This document shows, in pieces, positions 42,740-48,316 of a stretch of DNA of 48,316 nucleotides (position 1 is its first letter; every line of letters starts with the position of its first letter). The stretch covers positions 1 through 48,316 of the forward strand of contig CAZYVT010000024.1 in the NCBI GenBank assembly GCA_964651335.1. The letters run 5' to 3'. This stretch comes from 2-02-FULL-66-14 sp964651335 (GTDB lineage Bacteria > Pseudomonadota > Gammaproteobacteria > Burkholderiales > SG8-39). Below the pieces are notes generated by a model. It ran no database searches and had not been told where the DNA came from. It saw nothing but the letters and a program-made list of their open reading frames with translations. The translations under genes were made by a program, and so were the position numbers.

Positions 42740-44821
42740 TCAGAACGAGATTGTCGCGCTGACCCCTGCGATTCCGTTGCGCCGCGGCGAGGGTTCGAAA
42801 AAGCGTCCGTTGCCATCTGCGACGATCACCGATCCGACATATTTCCGGTCGAAGACATTCTCGATTCTCATAAACTCGCTGACCTTCCAGCCGCGCCCGG
42901 ACTGCTCGAACCCGGCGCGCAGATTCGCCAGCGTGTAGCTCTCGGCGGCGTCGGAATTCGCGTCGTCCACGTACAGCTTGCTGGAACGGCGGACATCGAA
43001 CGCGAGCGCGAATCCGCTGGCCGGATGCCGCCAGGTTGCCTCCGCGTAGAACACGTCGCGCGGAACCGCGGGCAGAAAGTTGCCCGCCCTGACCGGACCG
43101 GTGCTGGTAAAGCCTTCCTTGAAGCGCGCATCCACCCGGGCGGCCGACAGATACAGGCTCGTATTCACGTTCAGCGGGAAATCCCAGGACAGCTCGACGC
43201 CATCCCTGGCCGTGCGCGACGCATTCTTGAAGGTCGTGCGCCCGCCGATGGCGGAATTGACCACGATTTCGTCCCGGGTCTCGATCGTGAACAGCGCGAG
43301 GTTGAGCCGGCTCCTGCCGAAGAGCGTCGCCTTGGCGCCGAGCTCGAACTGCTTGCTGCGGGCGGGCCTGAGAGCGAAGTTCGGCCCCAGCCCCACCGGC
43401 CGGTAGGCGAGCTCCGCAAGCGTCGGCGTCTCGAATCCCCGGCCGTAGCTTGCATAAAGGTTCAGATTCGGCGTCGCGCGGAAAAGCAGCCCGGCGACCG
43501 GATTGGTGGCGCTGAACTTCACCTCGCCGCTGTCATTGCCATTCCCGGCGACGATGAAATGGTCGTCGAACGAAACCGAGACCCGGCTCATGCGCAGGCC
43601 GGCGCTCGCGCTCCAGCGCTCGGCAAAGCGCCACTCGCCCTGGACATAGGCGCCGGTGCTGAACACTTCGTCGTCCTCGTCGCGCCGCAGCGCCCCCTGC
43701 ACTCCGCCGGTGTTGACATACCCGCGCCGGCGCTCGGCCATTCTGTCCAGCTCCGCGCCAGCGGACAGCATCAGCGGCGACCCGCCCAACTCGGTGTTCC
43801 GTGCCCAGCGCAGGCCGATTCCTGAAAAAACGCGCTCCAGCGTTACCACTCCGCCGGAGGACGTAATCGCGGCACCGGACAGCGCCAGGAACTGCCGCAC
43901 GTCGCGCTCGCCGCCATGGATCGAAACCTGAAGCGAGTCGCCGTCCGCCAGGCGCTTGTCCCAGGCGGCGCCCAATTGCGCGTGCCCGATGCTCTTGCGC
44001 GTGTTGAACGTCGTGGCCACCGGGTCCGCCTGGCGCGGATTGGACTCGACCTGCGCGCGCGTCAACCCTAGCGGGTCCTGCGTGTCGGCCTGGTTGAGCG
44101 CGTTTGCCACGAAACTCAGTTTCGAGCCGTCATCGAGCCGGATCCGCAGGCGGGCATTCTGATGATCGCGGGTCGTCGCGCTGTGGTCGCGGTACCCGTC
44201 GGTGGTGAACCGGGAAAAGTCGCCGATGTAGTTCACCGGCCCGCTCTGCCCGGCCGGCCGCAGCGCGAGCCGCGCGGAGCCGTACGACCCGGCCCAGAAT
44301 TCGCCGCCGATCTCGGGCACCGGCGGGCCGTCGGCGGTGAAGATCTGGATTAACCCGCCTGAGGCATTGCCATAGAGCGAAGCGAACGGCCCGCGCATCA
44401 CCTCGATCCGGTCGGCGGAACCGAGGCTGAAGGTTGCCGCCTGGCCAGCACCGTCGGGCATCGTCGCCGGCACGCCGTCGGCGATCAGGCGCACGCCGCG
44501 CACACCGAATTGCGCCCGCGAGCCGAAGCCGCGCGACGTCACCTGCAGGTCCTGGGCGTAGTTCTGCCGGTTCTGCACCGAGATGCCGGGAACGCGGTTC
44601 AACGCTTCCGAGAGATTGACCTTGGGCTGGAACAGCTGCAGCTGTTCCGAGGACACGCTGTCGATCGCCGCCGGTACGTCGAACGCCTTTTGCTCCGCGC
44701 GCGTAGCGCTCACCACCACGCGGTCGTCGCTCGCCGGGGCAGCGCTCTGACCGGACGCGTCTGCCGCGACCATCAATCCGCCCGCGACGAATTGCGAAAG
44801 CACCACTACGACTCGCCTCAC
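42740..44821 (-). CDS. pqqU: TonB-dependent receptor of the YncD/PqqU (PQQ importer) type
   Basis: A 693-residue outer-membrane receptor with a signal peptide. It matches E. coli YncD along its length, as I recall that sequence: VQNRQNYAQDLQ followed by RGFGSRAQFGVRG and DGVPATMPDG in the plug, RFTTDGYRDHS, GRGFETPTLAELAYRP, and the end FDRKYVGSVIVADGNG then RFFEPSPRRNG. YncD imports pyrroloquinoline quinone and was renamed PqqU. A PQQ receptor beside two PQQ enzymes makes functional sense. The start codon is GTG (44821). It leads the unit pqqU-b561-propeller-receptor; a 139-bp leader separates it from the upstream binding-protein gene. Confidence 0.85.
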   Translation of the reverse strand: MRRVVVVLSQFVAGGLMVAADASGQSAAPASDDRVVVSATRAEQKAFDVPAAIDSVSSEQLQLFQPKVNLSEALNRVPGISVQNRQNYAQDLQVTSRGFGSRAQFGVRGVRLIADGVPATMPDGAGQAATFSLGSADRIEVMRGPFASLYGNASGGLIQIFTADGPPVPEIGGEFWAGSYGSARLALRPAGQSGPVNYIGDFSRFTTDGYRDHSATTRDHQNARLRIRLDDGSKLSFVANALNQADTQDPLGLTRAQVESNPRQADPVATTFNTRKSIGHAQLGAAWDKRLADGDSLQVSIHGGERDVRQFLALSGAAITSSGGVVTLERVFSGIGLRWARNTELGGSPLMLSAGAELDRMAERRRGYVNTGGVQGALRRDEDDEVFSTGAYVQGEWRFAERWSASAGLRMSRVSVSFDDHFIVAGNGNDSGEVKFSATNPVAGLLFRATPNLNLYASYGRGFETPTLAELAYRPVGLGPNFALRPARSKQFELGAKATLFGRSRLNLALFTIETRDEIVVNSAIGGRTTFKNASRTARDGVELSWDFPLNVNTSLYLSAARVDARFKEGFTSTGPVRAGNFLPAVPRDVFYAEATWRHPASGFALAFDVRRSSKLYVDDANSDAAESYTLANLRAGFEQSGRGWKVSEFMRIENVFDRKYVGSVIVADGNGRFFEPSPRRNGIAGVSATISF

Positions 44822-44960
44822 GTCCGCTCCCCCAAGGCTCCTGGCAAGGCGCGCAGTCTACTCCCGCAGTTTCCTCTCAAGGCAGGATCACCGGGAGAAG
44901 ACCGTGGATGCGCGCAGTTCACACCGGCGAACTCACGCCCGAGCGGCGGATTCCGCGGAT

Positions 44961-45884
44961 TCATTCGATCCGCAGGCTTCCGATCGTGAACGAAGGCTGA
45001 ATGTCGGGCGCCTCGGGCCGGATCCAGGAGGCGCCGGCCGCCTCGGCCCAGCGGCCAAGCTCGCCGCTGGCGAGAGCCCGCTCGATCACGCGGACGGCAG
45101 CGGCGAGCAGCGTAGTTTCGCCTTCCAGACCCACAAAGCCGAGGTTGATCCGCAGCGGATGAATGAACGTCGCGCGGGTGATCCTGGTGCCGGGATGCGC
45201 GAGGCGGTAGGCGTCGTAACGGTTCAGCGGCGTGAGGGTCGCATCGAACCGCCCGGCTTCGAGCGCTGCGAGCAGATCCTCGCGCTGCGAGAGCGTCACG
45301 AGTCCCTTTTGCAGCGCACCATTGCGGTACAGGACAAGCGCCGAACCGGCCAACGTGCCGGTGATTGCTCCGACCCGCAAGCCCTGCAGATCGGCGAGGG
45401 ACTCCACGCGCATGCCCGGGTCGCGCGTCACGACGCCCATCGCCATCGCGTGGTAGGCGCGCGTGGCCGCCATCTTTCCGAGCGCGACAAATGGCCGCTG
45501 GCGCCTGGGCTTCGCCCCGTCGTGGTCAGGCGTACGCGCGTTCGGGCGGGCGGGCGCGCCGAGGTCGGCCGCGAACAGCGCGAAGCCGGACGCCAGGTCG
45601 CACACGGCTGAGGACAGCATCGCATTCACTTCCTGAGCCAGGGTGGTCTCGCGCTCGTATTCCGATTCGAAGAACACGACCTTGAGCGGACGACCCATTT
45701 CGGATGCGATCGCCTGCGCAATGGCAACGTCAAGGCCGCGCGGCTCCTTGCCCGCGCGATGCGACAGCGGAGAGTTGCCCTCCGCCATGCAAACCTTGAG
45801 GGGCAAGAGTTCGTCGGCCAGGGCCGGCGTCGCGAACCCGAGCGCGCACGCAAGCCCTGCGAGGATGCACGTCAGGGGCGACAT
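44961..45884 (-). CDS. Quinoprotein-associated periplasmic binding protein (XoxJ/MxaJ-like)
   Basis: A 307-residue solute-binding-fold protein with a signal peptide (MSPLTCILAGLACALGFATPALA). The start LPLKVCMAEGNSPLSHRAGKEPRGLDVAIAQAIASEMG is typical of the MxaJ/XoxJ proteins that help activate or mature PQQ dehydrogenases. The ATG at 45884 lies six bp after the stop of the cytochrome gene; the frame extends upstream into that gene but without homology. The order dehydrogenase-cytochrome-XoxJ matches xoxFGJ clusters. Confidence 0.86.
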   Translation of the reverse strand: MSPLTCILAGLACALGFATPALADELLPLKVCMAEGNSPLSHRAGKEPRGLDVAIAQAIASEMGRPLKVVFFESEYERETTLAQEVNAMLSSAVCDLASGFALFAADLGAPARPNARTPDHDGAKPRRQRPFVALGKMAATRAYHAMAMGVVTRDPGMRVESLADLQGLRVGAITGTLAGSALVLYRNGALQKGLVTLSQREDLLAALEAGRFDATLTPLNRYDAYRLAHPGTRITRATFIHPLRINLGFVGLEGETTLLAAAVRVIERALASGELGRWAEAAGASWIRPEAPDIQPSFTIGSLRIE

Positions 45885-45889
45885 GCCCG

Positions 45890-46267
45890 CTACTGCGGGG
45901 GCCTGCCCCGGCTGCTGACGTACGTCCAGAGCCACCGCATCTGCTCACCGGTCAGCGCGTCGCCGAACGACGGCATGTTGCCCTTGCCGTCGCTCAAGGA
46001 GATGAAGAACCGGCCCGGCTGATCGAGGGGAAATTTTCGCAGGTCATAGACGGTCACGCCGGAGTTCACCATGTTGCGTCCATGACATTGTGCGCAGGTG
46101 CGATGGTATTGCTGCCGTCCTTTTTCGAAGTCGGATGCACCGGCGGCGGCGTCCATCGCGGCGGTCTGCGCCGACGCAGGCATCCCAAAAACAACAAGGA
46201 CCGCCAGCCCGAGGCTGGCAGTCCCTGTCGCGACAACGGGATGGCGTCGGAAGCAGTCCGACGTCAC
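45890..46267 (-). CDS. Monoheme cytochrome c (XoxG-like)
   Basis: A 125-residue periplasmic cytochrome with a signal segment (VVATGTASLGLAVLVVFGMPASAQ), haem site CAQCH (58-62) and Met98 in GNMPSFGDALTGEQ as the likely axial ligand. It is the probable electron acceptor of the dehydrogenase encoded 4 bp upstream. The GTG at 46267 is chosen because it follows the dehydrogenase stop; homology alone does not fix it. Confidence 0.85.
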   Translation of the reverse strand: MTSDCFRRHPVVATGTASLGLAVLVVFGMPASAQTAAMDAAAGASDFEKGRQQYHRTCAQCHGRNMVNSGVTVYDLRKFPLDQPGRFFISLSDGKGNMPSFGDALTGEQMRWLWTYVSSRGRPPQ

Positions 46268-46271
46268 TGAT

Positions 46272-47942
46272 TCAGCGCACAGCAAAGGTCCAGACCGATC
46301 CTCCGGCCGGAACTGCCGCGAAGCGCGCGTCCCCCAACAAGGCCCAGACGCCACCAGCACCCGACACCACGGTCACGTACTGCTTGCCCTTGTGTTCCCA
46401 GGTGACCGGAAGGCCGATGATTCCAGAGCCGGTCTGGAACTGCCACAGCTTCTTGCCCGTCTGGGCGTCGAAGGCGAGAAACTCTCCGGTCGCGGCCCCG
46501 GTAAACACCAGTCCGCCTGCGGTAGAAAGCGTTCCGGCCATGCTCGGAACACCCGGCCACGCGGCCTTCCACTTCGATTTCCCGGTCATCGGATCGATCG
46601 CCGAGAGGTACCCATGCGGCTCGTTCTTCGGCATGTTGACGCCGCGGAAATCGATCCCGAGGTACCACTCGCCCTGCTTGTATTCGGGCTTGGCGAGCTT
46701 GTACGGCCAGCTCATGTTGAACGTGTTGCCATACGCGAGCCCGGTCGCCGGATTCCACGACATCGGGTTCCAGTTCTTGCCCCCGATGATCGACGGGAAG
46801 ATTTCTTCGTCCCCTCCTGCGCGCACACTCTTGGTCGCGGCCGATTCGACCGGCCTGCCGGTCGTCATATCGACACGGTCGGCCCAATTGACCTTGACGT
46901 ACGGGTTGGCCGCGAGGAGCTTGCCGTTGGTCCGGTCAAGCACGTAGAAAAAACCGTTGCGGTTGGCCTGGATGAGGACCTTGCGCAACGCGCTGCCGAT
47001 TTTCATGTCGACCAGCATGCCCACGTCGACCGAATCGTAGTCATACGGGTCGTTCGGCGAGAACTGGTAGTGCCAGACGATCTCGCCGGTCTTCGGCCGG
47101 AACGCGACCACCGAGCAGATGTAAAGGTTGTCGCCCTTGCGCACCTCGGCGTTCCAGGGACCTCCGTTACCCGTGCCCCAGTACACGAGATCGAGATCAG
47201 GATCGTAGGCGCCGGTGAGCCAGGTCGGGGCGCCGCCCTTCTGCGCCGTGTCGCCTGGCCAGGTGTCCGCGCCCTTCTCCTTGCCCGCCGCCGCCGTGTA
47301 CGTCCGCCAGAGCTGCTTGCCGGTCTCGGAGTCCCAGCCATCGATGAAGCCGCGCGTACCGTACTCGCCGCCCGCGATGCCGGTCATCAGTACGCCATTG
47401 GCCACGATCGGCGCTCCGGTCATCGCGTGGCCGAGCTTGTAATCGATCACCTGGGTTTTCCACACCTGTTTGCCGGTTTTGGCGTCGAGCGCGATCACGT
47501 GCGAATCGAGCGTGGTGCGGAACACCTTGCCGTTATAGATCGCCGCGCCGCGATTCAGCAGGCCGCAGCAGGCCATCTTGAACACGTCGGGGGTGAATTC
47601 CAGCTCATGCTTCCAGACCTGCCGACCGGTCAGCGCATCGATCGCGACCGTAGAGGTGTGCGTGGTGACGTACATCACGCCCTGGTACACCATCGGCTGG
47701 GACTCCTGGCCCTGCGGATTGTTCAGGCTGTAGTTCCAGACCGGAACCAGCTTCGCGACATTGCCCTTGTGGATCGACTTGAGAGCGCTGTACCGCTGGT
47801 TGTTGTATCCCATGCCGTAGGTCAGCACGTCAGCCGCCGTCCGATGGTCATTCTTGAGATCGTCCAGGCTCTGTGCCACAACCGAGCCGGCCGAGACGAA
47901 CGACGTCGACGCGACCAGGAACGAAATTGCCATTCTGCGCAT
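46272..47942 (-). CDS. PQQ-dependent alcohol dehydrogenase, XoxF/PedH-like, second copy
   Basis: A 556-residue periplasmic quinoprotein. The signal peptide ends SVVAQ. The PQQ-stacking and metal residues are readable: vicinal CC (125-126), GGEYGTRG with Glu193, NGGPW with Asn259, and PYDYDSVD with catalytic Asp301 plus Asp303, the lanthanide-associated pair. The start at 47942 has AGGAGGA eight bases upstream. With the cytochrome and XoxJ-like genes downstream it forms a dehydrogenase-G-J unit. The substrate could be methanol, ethanol or another small alcohol; the sequence does not decide it. Confidence 0.9.
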   Translation of the reverse strand: MRRMAISFLVASTSFVSAGSVVAQSLDDLKNDHRTAADVLTYGMGYNNQRYSALKSIHKGNVAKLVPVWNYSLNNPQGQESQPMVYQGVMYVTTHTSTVAIDALTGRQVWKHELEFTPDVFKMACCGLLNRGAAIYNGKVFRTTLDSHVIALDAKTGKQVWKTQVIDYKLGHAMTGAPIVANGVLMTGIAGGEYGTRGFIDGWDSETGKQLWRTYTAAAGKEKGADTWPGDTAQKGGAPTWLTGAYDPDLDLVYWGTGNGGPWNAEVRKGDNLYICSVVAFRPKTGEIVWHYQFSPNDPYDYDSVDVGMLVDMKIGSALRKVLIQANRNGFFYVLDRTNGKLLAANPYVKVNWADRVDMTTGRPVESAATKSVRAGGDEEIFPSIIGGKNWNPMSWNPATGLAYGNTFNMSWPYKLAKPEYKQGEWYLGIDFRGVNMPKNEPHGYLSAIDPMTGKSKWKAAWPGVPSMAGTLSTAGGLVFTGAATGEFLAFDAQTGKKLWQFQTGSGIIGLPVTWEHKGKQYVTVVSGAGGVWALLGDARFAAVPAGGSVWTFAVR

Positions 47943-48114
47943 GCCATCCTCCTGTGGATAATGGGCAGTGCCGCGATCGCGCCTCTCGGGACGCATTGGC
48001 GCTCACTGACTGTTGCAATTCGATGCAGGCCGGACCTCCCGCCCAACCAGCGTTCCGGATGGTACACCGGGATCGGCTCGCCCGGCGCCGGTTTCAGTAC
48101 GCGTCTGCAGGGTA

Positions 48115-48144
48115 TTGCGTGGAGCGCGGTCCCCGGGCTAGCAT
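48115..48144 (+). promoter_or_regulatory. Possible promoter of the molybdenum hydroxylase gene
   Basis: TTGCGT (48115-48120), an 18-bp spacer and TAGCAT (48139-48144) lie about 95 bp before the [2Fe-2S] gene. The 295-bp divergent region 47943-48237 shows no gene; no equally good promoter was found for the quinoprotein side. Confidence 0.3.
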
Positions 48145-48237
48145 GCGCATCCGCGTCATCGCGCCCGCGGTCAGTCCCGCAACAGCAGAAACTATCCGCC
48201 GAATCAAGCAATACCTGATCAATACTGAGGAGGATCC

Positions 48238-48316
48238 ATGGCTGTCAGAGTCTCGATGAAGGTCAACGGCAAGCCGGCGTCGGCGGAAATCGAGGAGCGC
48301 ACGCTTCTCGTCACCT
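48238..48316 (+). CDS. [2Fe-2S]-binding subunit of a xanthine/CO dehydrogenase-type molybdenum hydroxylase, N-terminal fragment
   Basis: Only 26 codons are present before the window ends: MAVRVSMKVNGKPASAEIEE followed by RTLLVT. This is the standard opening of CoxS/XdhA-type small subunits (the VNG and RTLLV elements precede the first cluster). The ATG has GAGGAGG four bases upstream. It is divergent from the second quinoprotein operon. The medium and large subunits are presumably outside the window. The XdhC and MocA-like genes at 32164-33755 would serve such an enzyme. Confidence 0.78.
   Translation, partial: MAVRVSMKVNGKPASAEIEERTLLVT

Noticed and set aside
46098..48218. 706-codon plus-strand open frame opposite the second quinoprotein gene
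   Set aside because: Antisense shadow; the minus strand shows signal peptide, PQQ and metal motifs and a good ribosome-binding site.
36000..48237. pqqA-like short peptide gene or other PQQ biosynthesis gene
   Set aside because: No short frame with the Glu-x3-Tyr arrangement or pqqB-E homologue was recognised, though a manual search for such short frames is not exhaustive.

Overview
The window looks like a chromosomal segment of a high-GC (visually about two-thirds G+C) betaproteobacterium. Evidence is the housekeeping content and its order: clpA end, dut-coaBC, radC, rpmB-rpmG, nrdR-ribD-ribE, glyA, hrpA, purN and a 417-residue RsmB. Many neighbours overlap by ATGA/GTGA/TTGA junctions, and there are two phasins, which points to polyhydroxyalkanoate storage. 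No tRNA, rRNA, CRISPR array, insertion sequence or phage gene was seen.

Layout. (1) 1-5107: clpA 3' end, a flavocytochrome c sulfide dehydrogenase pair (fccAB), dut-coaBC on the minus strand, radC, then ribosomal genes rpmB-rpmG with a clear promoter and a strong shared terminator. (2) 5121-13639: minus-strand run with an acyl-CoA desaturase, an MscS channel, rsmB, a DUF3108 protein, purN, a TraB/GumN protein, an exported-looking methyltransferase, fumC and dps. (3) 13893-20289: a phasin, a small zinc ribbon protein, and a tight minus-strand operon TetR > B12-binding subunit > acyl-CoA mutase > MeaB-GalT-like fusion > EamA transporter, the last gene split by one in-frame amber codon. A perfect palindrome lies just upstream of tetR. 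(4) 20548-31171: a second phasin, CinA-like, MBL-fold and EI24 proteins, hrpA, an orphan type IV pilin, ribE-ribD-nrdR and glyA. (5) 31369-32152: an isolated gene of different base composition encoding a possible winged-helix plus HNH endonuclease, with its own promoter and inverted repeat. (6) 32164-35517: a MocA-like and an XdhC-like gene (molybdenum hydroxylase maturation), then a LapG-like cysteine peptidase and a class III cyclase fused to an FHA domain. (7) 35605-47942: a quinoprotein region. It has two PQQ-dependent alcohol dehydrogenases, both carrying the extra aspartate associated with lanthanide use, their cytochromes, a XoxJ/MxaJ-like binding protein, a cytochrome b561, a YncE-like propeller, two TonB-dependent receptors and an exported ankyrin protein. 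One receptor closely resembles E. coli YncD (PqqU), the PQQ importer. (8) 48238-end: the first codons of a [2Fe-2S] subunit of a molybdenum hydroxylase.

How it fits together. The organism appears able to oxidise alcohols or aldehydes in the periplasm with quinoproteins, sending electrons to c-type cytochromes, and to oxidise sulfide through FccAB. PQQ may be imported rather than, or as well as, made: no pqq biosynthesis gene was recognised here. The B12-dependent mutase operon suggests rearrangement of an unassigned branched acyl-CoA. Its two most unusual features are the MeaB-GalT fusion and a mutase active-site position that does not match the classical methylmalonyl- or isobutyryl-CoA mutases.
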